In this document: one piece after another, positions 34,660 through 45,805 of the stretch | How positions within the stretch are numbered: the stretch's first letter is position 1 | Layout: each line of letters opens with the position of its first letter | DNA from: Lepidurus packardi | Taxonomy: Eukaryota > Arthropoda > Branchiopoda > Notostraca > Triopsidae | Assembly (NCBI GenBank): GCA_023053545.1 | Contig: JAKZAN010000005.1 | Coordinates: 13,144,001 to 13,208,000 of the forward strand | DNA: 64,000 bases | Direction of reading: 5' to 3' | Translations under genes and position numbers: made by a program | The notes under the pieces: model-generated | Told to the model about the DNA's origin: nothing | The model's database searches: none | Seen by the model: only the letters and a program-made list of their open reading frames with translations

Positions 34660-35877
34660 ATGAAGCTGCTGGTGCTTTTATGGCTCGCCACGAGCTTTCA
34701 CTTCAGAGTTAAATCTGCCGAAGGAATCACTGAGTGGGGCAGGGTGATTACCAGCAAAAACTATGACAATACTAGACTAGTGCTTGAAAGTGAAACCCCA
34801 TTTCAACTGCAATACATGAGCAAAGGTAATATAACAGACACCCGGAACACGTGTGTACGAAAATTTGACATTTTTTAATTTGAGGAATTTTTTTTTATTT
34901 TTCTAATTTGGGGAATAAGCTGGAAGCTCTATTTCTACAGCGGTACTTGTTTGCAGCAAATTTTGTGCGAATAATGGAACGTGTCAAGGATTTAATGTGT
35001 TCCCCACCACTACCCACTATATTTGCGAAATGCTGCACGATAACTTCTGCTTACAAAAAGAGCGAATGGCGTTGCAAGCCTGGCCAGGAGGAACCGTCTG
35101 GGATAAGTTGATTCCAGGAAAGAAAGAAAGTTGTATAGACCAAACATTTAAAAACGATCTCGGAAAGATCTGTAAAGATGGTCGCTCGGGTTGTCAAACT
35201 ACATGGCCTGACTGCAACACCTGCGTCAGAACTTGCGTCGATTGTGCAGTTCTATATAACAAACACACCAACGGTGACTAGAACGATGCACCTCTTTGAA
35301 AACAATAGCCTAACTTTGTATTATAGATAACTACAACTGCACTATGTGGCCAGAAGGCCCTTTCCAAACACCAATCTTCGGTTCTTGCCAAGGAAAGGCT
35401 ACATTTTTGACCAAAAGAGCAGTTGACTTGTCTAAGGGCCTTCTCTTGAATTATCGCATGTCTTTCGTAGACATGTACCGGCTTTGTAGGCTCCAAGTCT
35501 ATCAGTACCTCCGGTTTACTTTTCAACCATCCAGTGGAGGAGGAGGGTACGAGTACAAATATGCAACCTTCTTTATTGACTCGAATGGAACCTTGACAAA
35601 TATGACATTCAAGTCAGGATATGGAGAAGACGCTTTCAATTTGTCCGCCAGGAATCCTGCCTCTTTTACATGGGTTACAACAAATTCCGACTGTGGCTCT
35701 TTTTGGTTTCTAAATTCTACTCAAAATTCGTCCCTAGCATGTCCTGGAGGAGTAATTAGCATGTTCGGTAAAGTCGATATTAAATCTTCGCCTCAGAAGA
35801 CAGGCATTCGCTGGCCTACAACGCAACTCGTCAACAAGATTATTGACGGCGCAAGCATCAAATTAGACGTTAATTAA
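34660..35877 (+). CDS. Gene 16: secreted PAN-like/C-terminal-domain paralogue, 349 aa
   Basis: Exons 34660-34825, 34941-35273 and 35327-35877, phase 1 (introns 115 and 53 nt). The ATG at 34660 starts a typical leader; an in-frame ATG at 34594 would put 22 polar residues first and has no parallel. The signal-peptide half of exon 1 differs from genes 15 and 17, while the sequence from the N-Y-D-N-T-R-L-V-L segment onward is nearly identical. 12 Cys; exon 3 has C-G-S-F-W-F-L-N-S-T-Q-N-S. C-P-G-G-G has become C-P-G-G-V. Confidence 0.87.
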
Positions 35878-36108
35878 AGTATCTGCTGTAATTATCTTTT
35901 CGTAGTTAAAACCTTTTAATTATTGTATTATGTGAAATATTTAGGCTTCGCGAGTAACTAGTCTGAAAGTATACCAATATTTTGCATGTTATTTGATCTG
36001 CCCGTAATTATGTGTGAAGTAACTCGTGTAAAATTAAGTGTGAAGTAGCATAAAAATACAGGACAATTCTGTAATTTAATTATGTTTTTTATTTGTAAGG
36101 CTAAGGAA
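35878..36108. repeat. Spacer W, copy 2, left part
   Basis: Matches 33197-33428 and ends at the target-site copy AAGGCTAAGGAA (36097-36108), where a retroposon interrupts it. The right part resumes at 36683. Confidence 0.8.
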
Positions 36109-36682
36109 TTTCTTCTAAGGAAATTCTCAAGATATTGCATCCCTTCAAATAACCAGACCTATCTTAAGCAAGATAATCCAACTTAGAACGACACACTTCC
36201 CAACTAAATGCTACTTAAAACGAATTGCTAAAACGGACTCTGACATCTGTGCCTGCCAAGACCGGTCCAAACAAGACCTACCCCACTTAATGTTTCACTG
36301 CCGAAGAATTAATAAGGAGAGAGCCGAACTTCTACGAGAACTGAGCAAACTAAAAGTTCATTTTAGTGTAAACTCTGTACTTACTACCTCGAAGGCTTTT
36401 CCCGCCCTTGTCACCTTCATGCAGAAAGCTATTGATTCCTGTCGCTAATTTTAAGCCCTGTTTCACAAACCCTTTTACGTTATTTTTATCTCGCACCCAT
36501 CAACCCTAGTCATTTCAAACAAGTTTCCTCACTCGTGGTTTGTTCACCCAAGTTAAGAGTGGAACACAAACCCACTCATGAGGTTATGATGATTATCGAA
36601 ATCCAGGTTGTAGATACTGTAAGAAAGGCAATAGGCATTAGCCTACGCCTAAATAAATAAATAAAAAAAAAAAAAAAAAAAA
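36109..36682 (+). mobile_element. 5'-truncated non-LTR retrotransposon (LINE) insertion
   Basis: 574 bp bounded by a 12-bp direct repeat AAGGCTAAGGAA (36097-36108 and 36683-36694) and ending in repeated TAAA and a run of about 20 A. An open frame from about 36122 to the TAA at 36446-36448 encodes the C-terminus of a LINE ORF2-like protein, including C-A-C-x10-H-x3-H-C (a CCHC-type motif after reverse transcriptase), then K-E-R-A-E-L-L-R-E-L. The RT and endonuclease are absent, so it is a dead-on-arrival copy. The empty site survives in the paralogous spacer at 33417-33428. Probably Jockey/CR1-like, but I cannot assign the clade. Confidence 0.88.
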
Positions 36683-36934
36683 AAGGCTAAGGAAAAAAGC
36701 AAGAATACATCAACACAGCAGTTGAAAGCCATGTTGCAAGTCACTATCGATATCTCAACATTAGCAACGTCAGAAATTATATACAAATCCATAAAGTAGT
36801 TAACCGGAGCAAACGGTAATAATGTCAGTGAGGCCTGACACGGATGGCGGACATCGATGCAACATAAAATAACCCTAAACGGTTTGGGCGGCCGCACACG
36901 AAAGGAAAGAAATGTTTTTCCGATAGTCGTGACC
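36683..36934. repeat. Spacer W, copy 2, right part
   Basis: Continues the match to spacer W after the LINE (compare 33421-33600 and 40005-40260) and runs into a dead exon 3. Confidence 0.75.
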
Positions 36935-37391
36935 TCCGGGACGGCCTATACGATGTCTTTTGTCGACATGAATTGCTTATGCAAACAATCCGTTTACAAA
37001 ACGCTCCAATTTACTTTTAACGTTACGAAATCAAAATACTACAGAGGCGCCTACCAGAACTTTTTCATTGATTCCAGCGGCCTGTTAATGAATCCGACAT
37101 ACGTAAAGCTCTGCCCAACAACGCCGAAGGGTTCAACCTAAAAGGCAAACCACTGAAATCCACCCAATTTACATGGGTTCCAGCTACTTCTGCCTGCGGT
37201 TCATTCTGGCTCCTCAATTCGACGCAAGGGGCGCTGTCCACGCCGGATTGCCCTGGTGGCGGAGTGGGAATGTTTGGATCTGTTGATATCAGTTCGACCG
37301 ATGTGAAATACAAAAGAACAGTATTCTCTGGCCTCCAGCTACAAAGGGAAATATAACCCTTTTTTATGCCGACATGAAACTGGATATTTAA
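36935..37391 (+). pseudogene. Chimeric dead exon 3
   Basis: From about 36950 to 37272 it follows gene 18 exon 3 (M-S-F-V-D-M-N, F-F-I-D-S-S-G, W-V-P-A-T-S-A-C-G-S-F-W). From about 37275 it follows the gene 13 / 30.4 kb type (G-S-V-D-I-S-S-T-D-V-K). A small deletion near 37115-37125 shifts the frame so it stops at 37141, and a missing G after AAAGAACA (about 37321) shifts it again. Exons 1 and 2 are missing. Confidence 0.85.
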
Positions 37392-38587
37392 AAAACCTAT
37401 CCTGAGTCGTTCTTTACTTATCTAGAAGTAACTATTTACCTATAGATAAGTATTCAAACTTGAGTATTGCATATTTGTAGAATTTCCCACATACTGACTG
37501 AGTGAAATGCCTGCTACACTTTTCACCCTAATACCGCCTTTCACCTCAGACAAACCGACTAGGTTACGGTACAATTATCTCACACTATAAATTGTACAAA
37601 ATTAGATGTCATGCAAGTGTTGAGTATTATCACTTGTTTTGAAATCTAATGCTGTATATCTTAAATCGAGCCGAAATAGAATTAAACAATTGTCATTTTA
37701 GATTTTCTGAAAAGCATATTCGATAATTAACAACGAGACAGTTTGACGCAAAACTGACCTCATTACTGTAGTAAAGCAATTTATTTCTAAGGTTTCAATG
37801 TCCTATAGTGATACTTTCTAAGGGTAGATCATCATGTACAAGCGATAAACCGCTATAATTTGCATTATTAATCTCAAGGGAATATTATTTATTTTTAATA
37901 TCCAGTAAACGTATTGACATCTCTAATTTTATAATCACGCTGATTTCTGAAACTTTAATTTACCCATAGACAAAAAGTCGAGTGAACTCTTTCAAGTGAA
38001 AGAGTTTAATGTCTTTTAATGTCAATCACTGGGAATGTGTTTTTAATATACGACGGCTTGGTCTATAAACTTTTAATTTTAAATATTCTCGTCACGATAA
38101 AACGAACAATAAAGTTCCACTATATAACCCACCTTTTATTGCTTGAACATACCTACATTTTATTCCGGGGAAGAATACGGAAAGGTCAGAAAAGAAAAGT
38201 GGGTTGTAATAAAAATGAACTACCCTAGAAACTTGCTTTTGCTGTAATGTATAACTTTGTGTGCATCCCATCACAGTCTTTACGGTAGCCTTAGTTCCGA
38301 ACACGAGTAATTAATGACTTGGAACCTATTTTATTTTATGAATTATGAGTACCAAACAAGACATTGTTCTGAACCTCAAGTATATCCACGATTCCAAGAA
38401 CTGAGGACGTTCGAGTATATAAAGGGTAGCTTCGAGACCACCATTGGATCACAACCTACGTTTTGAACGACACAAACAGGCGTAATCTACTCTTTTTGGA
38501 AAGTAGTGATAGAGAGGATTAGGATCTACAACTAAATAACAAACACGGACTAGTTTGTTGAAAAACAATCAAACGCTTTCTTAAGAA
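37392..38587. repeat. Spacer V, copy 3 (before gene 17)
   Basis: Homologous to the spacers before genes 14 and 15; non-coding, with the TATA box at 38416. Confidence 0.8.
38416..38423 (+). promoter_or_regulatory. TATA box of gene 17
   Basis: TATATAAA after GAGGACGTTCGAG, 165 bp before the ATG; conserved with genes 14 and 15. Confidence 0.7.
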
Positions 38588-39796
38588 ATGAAATTTATAC
38601 TAGAGATTACATTCTTGGCAGTATGTTTAACGTTCAAAGAAGTGAAGACTACTGGCTGGGATAGGGTGATTACAAGCAAAAACTATGACAATACTAGACT
38701 AGTGCTTGAAAGTGAAAACCCATTTCCACTGCAATACATGAGCAAAGGTAATATAACAGACACCCGGAACACGTGTGTACTAAAATTTGATATTTATTAA
38801 TTTGAGGAATTTTTATTCATTTTTTTAATGCGGGGAAATAAGCCGGAAGCTCTATTTCTACAGCGGTACTTGTTTGCAGCACATTTTGTGCGAATAACGG
38901 AACGTGTCAAGGATTTAATGTGTACCCCACTACGACCCACTATATTTGCGAAATGCTGCACGATAACTTCTGCTTACAAAGAGAGCGAATGGCGTTGCAA
39001 GCCTGGCCAGGTGGAACCGTCTGGGATAAGTTTATCCCAGGAATGAAAGAAAGTTGTATTGACAAACAATTTACAAACGACCTCGTAAAGAACTGTGAAG
39101 TTGGTCGCTCGGGCTGTCGAAGTACATGGCCTGACTGCAACACTTGCGTCAGAACTTGCGTCGATTGTAAAGTTCTATATAACAAATACACCACCGGTGC
39201 TTTGAACTATGCACTCTTTGAAAACAATAACCTAACTTTATATTATAGATAAGTACAACTGCACTATGTGGCCAGAAGGCCCTTTCCAAACACCAATCTT
39301 CGGTTCTTGCGAAGGACCGGCTACGTTTTTGACCAAAAGAGAAGTTGACTTGTCCAAGGGACTTCTCTTGAATTATCGCATGTCTTTCGCAGACATGTAC
39401 CGGCTTTGTAAGCTCCAGGTCTATCAGTACCTCCGGTTTACTTTTCAACCATCCAGTGGAGGAGAGTTCGTGTCCAAATATGCACCCTTCTTAATTGACT
39501 CGAATGGAACCTTGATGAATATGACATTCAAGTCAGGAAATGGACTAGACGCTTTCAATTTGTCCGCAGGGAATCCTGCCTCTTTTACATGGGTTACAAC
39601 AAATTCCGACTGTGGCTCTTTTTGGTTTCTAAATTCTACTCAAAATTCGTCCCTAGCATGTCCTGGAGGAGGAATTAGCATTTTTGGTCAAGTCGATATT
39701 AATTCTTCGCCTCGGAAGACAGGCATTCGCTGGCCTACAACGCCACTCATCAACAAGATTATTGTCGGCACAAGCATCAGATTAGACATTAATTAA
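38588..39796 (+). CDS. Gene 17: secreted PAN-like/C-terminal-domain paralogue, 346 aa
   Basis: Exons 38588-38747, 38864-39196 and 39249-39796, with the same exon lengths as gene 15. Introns 116 and 52 nt, phase 1. 12 Cys (A-V-L-V-C-S-T-F-C start). Exon 3 has N-C-T-M-W-P-E-G, P-I-F-G-S-C, C-G-S-F-W-F-L-N-S-T-Q-N-S and C-P-G-G-G. Differences from gene 15 are scattered substitutions, and introns and flanks are equally close, so the duplication is recent or homogenised. Confidence 0.88.
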
Positions 39797-40551
39797 AGTG
39801 TCTGCTGTATATACCTTTGCGTATTTCAAACCTTTCAATTATTGTATTACGTGAAATATTTAGGCTTCGCGAGTGACTAGTCTGAAAGTATACCAATATT
39901 TTGCATGTTGTTTGATCTGCCCGTAATTATGTGTGAAGTAACATAAAAAATACAGAACAATTCTGATTATACTATGTAATTCAATTATGTTTTCTATTTG
40001 TAAGGCTAGGGAAAAAAAAACAAGAATACGCCAACACAGCAATAGAAAGCCACGTTCCAAGTTCACAGTCACGTTCCATATCTCAACATTAGCAACGTCA
40101 GAGATTATATATAAATCCATAAAGTAGTTAACCGGAGCAAACGGTAATAATGTCAGTTAGGGCTGACACGGATAGGCGGACATCGATGCAATATAAAATA
40201 ACCCTAAACGGTTTGGGCGGCCTCACAAGACAGGAAAGAAATGTGTTTCCGATAGTAATGACCTCCGGGACGGCCTATACGCGATTATATAGCCGTCCCT
40301 CGGACTCAGGGAACCTTAATAGAGCCCATAAAAGCTATCCGCGATAAAAAGCCCTGGATTGACAAACTACCTGATGATTGATGAAGACAATTACGGCGGC
40401 TTTGGCTAATTACATGGCCAAATCCCTGTATTTGAGCAGGAATAGTTGACTCAGATCACGATCCTGAGCTACCTTATAACCCCCAAAAGCTACCGAACCT
40501 ATCCAGTCCTAAGATTCTATCAGAGGCACGAAGTTCTGCTGCTATTACGGA
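39797..40551. repeat. Spacer W, copy 3, then gene 18 promoter region
   Basis: 39797-40282 matches spacer W, including the DNA that leads into the chimeric exon 3 (to ...GGCCTATACG at about 40281). There homology stops and unique DNA before gene 18 begins, so 40281 marks a duplication or deletion breakpoint. No gene. Confidence 0.7.
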
Positions 40552-41872
40552 ATGAAGTTGCTAGCAATATTCTCGCTAATTCTGAGTTTGCGTTCGAAAG
40601 AAAACGTCGCAGAAGCTACGACTTGGGCTGCTGTAGTTACCAGCAGACATTACGATAACATGAAGTTAGTATTAGAAAGTGAAAACCCCTTTCAATTACA
40701 GTACATCAAGAAAGGTACGACGCACCAAAGACGTAACTTTAAAAGTACCTGATCTGTTTTCTTTTCCTTTTCTTTGTCAATTTTTGCGGGGTTTAATGGA
40801 AAGGGAGCTTACTATCTAGTGCGAGAATAGTTTGCAGCAAGTATTGCGCAAATAACGCCACGTGTCTTGCGTTCAACTTCTACAGTACGAGTACGCATTA
40901 CGTCTGCGAGTACCTGCCCGAGAATTTCTGCACGCAAAGGCAACGAATGGCCCTTCAAGCCATGGACGGAGGATCTGTCTGGGACAAACTAGGAAGGAAC
41001 ATGACTAAAGCTTGTATTGACCAGAAATTCGATATTGGTACATCAACGAACTTTTGCAACATTGGAAGGCCGGGCTGCGGTAGTACATGGCCTAATTGCG
41101 ACAACTGCACTAAAAGTTGTCTTGATTGCTCTACTCGATACTCTAAAAGTGGTAAGGATTCTTCAAGACTCGAAGAAATTCTTCAGATACAGATTTCAAG
41201 ACTAAATAAATGAAAAATAATTCAAGAATCTGGTGAATTATAGATATTGCAAACTTTTAAATCCTGGGTTCACAGGCATTATATAATTTGTTTCCTGTAT
41301 CAGGTCTCTTCAATTGTACTTTATGGCCGGAAGGACGTTTCAAGATGCCCATTTTCGCTTTCTGCGACAGCAAAGCGACCATAGTGATTAAACGAGAAGT
41401 AAACCTGTCCAATGGGACCGTTCGGCCGAATTATACGATGTCTTTTGTCGACATGAATCGCTTATGCAAACTCTCCGTTTACAAAAAGCTCAAATTTACT
41501 TTTAATATTACGAAATCCAAATACTACAGAGGCACCTACCAGAACTTTTTCATTGATTCCAGCGGCATGTTAATGAATCTGACATATGTAACGACTCCCG
41601 CCGGCCCAACATTCACCGATGGGTTCAACCTAAAAGGCAAACCACTGAAATCCACCCAATTTACATGGGTTCCAGCTACTTCTGCCTGCGGTTCATTCTG
41701 GCTCCTCAACTCGACGCAAGGGGCGCTGTCCACGCCTGATTGCCCTGGTGGCGGAGTGGGAATGTTCGGTTCCGTTGATATAACGGCGTCACCGAAAAAG
41801 ACAGGCATTCGATGGCCTAAAACTACTAAAAGCGAGGTCATATTTTCCACGGACACCAAGATGGACATCTAA
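40552..41872 (+). CDS. Gene 18: secreted PAN-like/C-terminal-domain paralogue, 359 aa
   Basis: Exons 40552-40714, 40804-41151 and 41304-41872, introns 89 and 152 nt, phase 1. The exon 2 acceptor at 40803 (ggaaag) is chosen because it keeps frame and gives G-S-L-L-S-S-A-R-I-V-C, as in gene 13. Exon 2 has 12 Cys, but W-P-G-G is M-D-G-G and H-E-N is P-E-N. Exon 3 has N-C-T-L-W-P-E-G, P-I-F-A-F-C, W-V-P-A-T-S-A-C-G-S-F-W-L-L-N-S-T-Q-G and C-P-G-G-G. Its 3' half is the source of, or sister to, three truncated tails (37.1, 47.5 and 61.4 kb). Confidence 0.87.
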
Positions 41873-42470
41873 AATCTAACGCAGCCTAGTTAATACACAA
41901 TTGAGTGTAACACGTTTTAAACTTTAACGCAGTACGTCAGCACATAAGCTTTAAGCTGGATTGGGCATAGTCCTTAAGAAAAGGTAGAGTCAAAATTGTA
42001 TGAGAGCCAAGAAATTACAGACGGAAAATAAATTGGAAAAGTTTTAAAGAAAATCAAGACGAATTACTGTTGGACAGTCGGTTGTCAAAGTACTTGGCCT
42101 AACTTCGATGTCTGCGTTAAAACTAGTACTGATGAAAAATTTAATATTATATAATACGTATAACTTGATTGGGGTCGATATATGTTTATGATGGGCATTC
42201 AATAACGTCTTACAAGGGACATTGGAGGGTAAGCTTCGTTCAGAAAGCCATAAATACAAAAGGATCACCCTACTACCCTGTAAAAAACCCGACCGGCAAT
42301 GCGAAGCATACGTAAGCCAGCGAGACTATTCCCCCTAAAACGACTTCGCACCTGAACAATAGAGCCTATTCATTCTGATACTAGCGTTTAACCAGAGAAG
42401 TCTAATGACAAAATAAGCTTATAGCTAACACATCTATCATTCAAGGAAAGATTCCGTTTACGAAATGGAA
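41873..42470. repeat. Spacer S, copy 1 (before gene 19)
   Basis: Near-identical to 47747-48387 and 61689-62316, partial match at about 55080-55340. It carries a relic exon 2 fragment and a conserved promoter region ending CAAGGAAAGATTCCGTTTAC just before the start codon. Confidence 0.85.
42074..42153 (+). pseudogene. Relic exon 2 fragment in spacer S, copy 1
   Basis: In one frame it reads V-G-C-Q-S-T-W-P-N-F-D-V-C-V-K-T-S-T-D, aligning with the R-x-G-C-R-S-x-W-P-N-C-D-x-C-V-K-T-C-x-D end of exon 2. Two cysteines are lost (to F and S). No other exon is nearby. Confidence 0.8.
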
Positions 42471-43683
42471 ATGCAATTGCTGGAGATTCAGATAATTCTG
42501 TGGGCTGTAGTGTGTTGCAGCTTCAATGCAAAGGCAATGAGTCAAACGGGTTGGATCAATTTCGTTACGAGCAAAAATTACATCAACAGCAAACTTGTGC
42601 TCGAAAGCTTTATCCCATTCAGCTTGCAGTATATCAGCAAAAGTATAACTGCCTTACAAACAGTTTCCAAGTTCTGCAATGATTTTTGGTTTTACTTTTA
42701 ATGAAATACATATAGGCTATTCGGAAGGCAGTGCCAGAATGGTTTGTGGTAAGATTTGCGCATCTAATGCCAGGTGTCAAGCATTTAATTTGTACCCTAC
42801 GAACTCGCACTACGTTTGCGAATATCTGCACGAGAATTTCTGCTTCCCACGACAAAGAATGGCTTTGCAAGCCTTGCCTGGAGGAACCGTCTGGGACAAG
42901 TTGCAACCGGGAATGACTCGAGCTTGTATTGACCAAAGATTTGCGACTCAAGCCAACACGACCTATTGCGGAATTGGACGCTTTGGTTGTAGGAGTATAT
43001 GGCCTAATTGCGACACTTGCGTAAAAACTTGCAATGATTGCAAGAGCGTCTATTCCAAATCTGGTAATCTATCGATATTCGAGTTGCGTTTAAATAATAA
43101 ATTATGGAGTAAGTTGTTCCTATCTGATTAAATAACAGGTCTTTACAACTGTACTCTGTGGCCTGAGGATGTTTTCCGTCCACCCATTTTTGCCTTTTGT
43201 AACGAAAAATTGACTTATTTAATTAAAAGAGAAATCCAATTCAGCCTACAAGGAACCGTTATAAAGCAAAATTATCTCATGCCTTTGACAGACATGCACC
43301 GGCTGTGGAAACTCCAAGTTTACACGACCTTAGATTTTTACTTTAAAACATACGATGGCACGAAATATTCTGTCACCTATAAAAACTTCATGATCGATGC
43401 CAGCGGCACCTTAATGAATATGACATTCAAGTCCGGTGATGATGGTTTGAATGTGAGAAATACTCCACTCAAACCATCCCCTTGGATCAAAACTAATTCT
43501 TATTGTGGATCCTTTTGGCTGCTGAATTCTACTCAAGGTAGTTTAGCAACAAGGGACTGTCCGGGTGGAGGAGTCTACATGTTTGGGGACGTCGGATATT
43601 ATCCTAAATCAGGTATCCGTTGGCCTAAAGCTGCATCTGCTTCTAAAACTGTTCTTTACGCTGAAATCAAAATGAATCTGTAG
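42471..43683 (+). CDS. Gene 19: secreted PAN-like/C-terminal-domain paralogue, 354 aa
   Basis: Exons 42471-42642, 42716-43063 and 43139-43683; introns 73 and 75 nt, phase 1. I take ATG 42471 (M-Q-L-L-E-I-Q), which is the only start conserved in genes 22, 25 and 28; gene 19 alone also has an ATG two codons earlier. Exon 2 has 12 Cys with Y-S-E-G-S-A-R-M-V-C. Exon 3 has N-C-T-L-W-P-E-D, P-I-F-A-F-C, L-T-D-M-H-R-L-W, F-M-I-D-A-S-G-T-L, C-G-S-F-W-L-L-N-S-T-Q-G and C-P-G-G-G-V-Y-M-F-G. Confidence 0.88.
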
Positions 43684-44858
43684 TACAACTTTATTAAATC
43701 AATTGGTTGTCGAGCAGAGTGCGTTTTGTGTACTTTCACGCTAAGGATAAATACCCCGGCTAATATATCCAAAGCTTCAAAATTCCACATTCGATTATAT
43801 ACAACTATATCTGCCAGCACAATACCCAAAACAGCAAACCCCGGAGCACTAACCATATCGTGTACTGTACTTATTTTCTTGCATACAGTCAATCTGATCA
43901 ACTACAACTACATTTTGACGGTAATTTTACTTAACAAATCAGGCAATGGAAACGATGGTTTCAGTATCGGACACAATTTGCTCAAGACCGCCACTGGGTC
44001 ACAAGGTATTCGAACGCCTATTGTGGTCCGTTTTGGCTACTGGATTCTACTCAAGATAATTTAGCAACAAGGGACTGATCGGATAGAGGAACCAACATCT
44101 TTTACCAAGAGATCCAGCAACCGTTGGCCTCAGGTTACAAAACTCCTTCCCTACATTGATTAAAGATGGATTTGTAAAAGAATGGGAAAGCATTGCTTTT
44201 TTGATTCCTGTAAACACTGCCAACTACCCGACCTTTGTTTATACTGTTTAATGTGTACCACTTGTGAAAAGTTACGATGAAATACATTGGAGTGCTTCAC
44301 AGTTTAAAAACAAATTACGAATGCAGCACCCAAAACGGACTTGTCCTTTTAGTAAAAAAATATGAAAGGAAAGAATTCAGCGTTACGTCGAACCACTAAT
44401 ATCCAGAAACCCCTTCACTTATGTTCATTCAGACCTTTAATGTGTTTCATAATGCGGCTACATTTCTACAGTTCATATTGCAGTTGCAGTCAAACTAACT
44501 CCAACATTTGGCAACTGATCGGTCAGGCAACGCCAGCAATCGTTTATGGGTGTCAGTATCGCATAAAACAATATATAAAGTGTTGCAAGGGAAGACAGGC
44601 GAAATTAGTTTCCGATAAGCATTAAATAACGTTTTAGGAACGAAAAGGGTGGTCCTTTTTGACTTGAGAAAATGCTAAATATTGGGAATCATATAATGAG
44701 CTGTAATCCATAATGAACCAGAGAACATATCCTACGGCAAAACCGTACTTTAACCCATTTTCTCGTGACATTCTGTGTTTAGCGTTCCTCCAGAGCAGTC
44801 TGTTTAAGATTCAAATCCCGAGAACTAGTTACAGTGAATAAAAAACAGCGATTCCGTA
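43684..44858. repeat. Spacer T, copy 1 (genes 19 to 20)
   Basis: Matches 56556-57217 and 63531-64000. Copy 1 is longer because it holds a dead exon 3 at 43938-44177 and a following segment. Non-coding otherwise. Confidence 0.8.
43938..44177 (+). pseudogene. Dead exon 3 fragment in spacer T
   Basis: Degraded copy of the end of a clade II exon 3 (G-N-G-N-D-G-F ... W-L-L-x-S-T-Q ... stop at 44177). C-P-G-G has become a TGA stop plus altered sequence, and several indels break the frame. A shorter form of the same relic is at about 63808-63850. Confidence 0.8.
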
Positions 44859-45805
44859 ATGAAACTATTCGAGACCCAGATATCTCTTTGGGTTTTACTG
44901 TGTTACAACTTTAATGCACACGCGATAAATTCAGAGCCTGCTGCGGTCTGGACCAAGTTGGTCACCAGCAAGAACTACAGCAACACCAAACTGGTACTCG
45001 AAAGCGAAAGTCCTCTTACGCCGGGATATTTCAGCAAAGGTATGGAAATATTACGGAAATTCGAAAGATGCTTAATTCGCTTTCTTGGTGGGCGGGCCCA
45101 TAAGAATGGTATTCGGTAGGAACAGCCACAATAGTTTGTAGTAGCATTTGTGCCAACACCAACCAGTGTCAAGCATTCAATATGTACCCTACGGCTTCGT
45201 ATTACGTTTGCGAATTTCTGCATGAGAATTTTTGCTTCCCAAGGCAAAGAATGGCTTTGCAAGCCTGGCCTGGAGGTCATTTCCGTCCACCCATTTTTGC
45301 CTTTTGTAACGAAAAATTGACTTATTTAATTAAAAGAGAAATCCAATTCAGCCTACAAGGAGGCGTTGTAAAGCAAAATTATCTCATGTCCTTGACAGAC
45401 ATGCACTGGCTGTGGAAACTCCAAGTTTACACGACCTTAGAATTTTACTTTAAAGCATCCGATGGCACGACATATTCTGCCACTTACAAACACTTCATGA
45501 TCGATTCAAGCGGCACCCTAATGAACATGACATGGAAAGCAGGAAGAGGAAAAGACGGTTTCAATATTGGAAACACTCCACTCCAACCTTCCCCTTGGAT
45601 CAAAACCAATTCTTCTTGTGGATCCTTTTGGCTGCTCAATTCTACTCAAGGTAGTTTAGCAACAAGGGATTGTCCGGGTGGAGGAGTCTACATGTTTGGG
45701 GGCATCAATGCCGATGAAACTCCCAAGAGATCAGGCATCCGATGGCCTATTGCTGCAGCTTCTTCTAAAATTATTATCTACACTGTTACAAAAATGAATC
45801 TATAG
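44859..45805 (+). CDS. Gene 20: in-frame fusion with half the PAN-like module deleted, 288 aa
   Basis: Exons 44859-45039 and 45120-45805. Exon 2 runs normally to Q-A-W-P-G-G (about 45275), then passes straight into exon 3 at F-R-P-P-I-F-A-F-C. The last 7 module cysteines, intron 2 and the exon 3 start C-T-L-W-P are missing. The junction sits where exon 2 TGGCCTGGAGG meets exon 3 TGGCCTGAAGG, and the frame is kept. Gene 26 is the full-length sister. The rest is intact (C-G-S-F-W-L-L-N-S-T-Q-G, C-P-G-G-G, stop), so it may still make a secreted protein with 5 module cysteines; it may also be an early pseudogene. Confidence 0.8.

Noticed and set aside
36122-36448. Open frame as a host gene
   Set aside because: Its CCHC-type C-terminus, poly(A) tail and target-site duplication show it is a retrotransposon remnant.
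36649-36897. Minus-strand ORF starting a phenylalanine run
   Set aside because: The run is the reverse complement of the LINE poly(A) tail.
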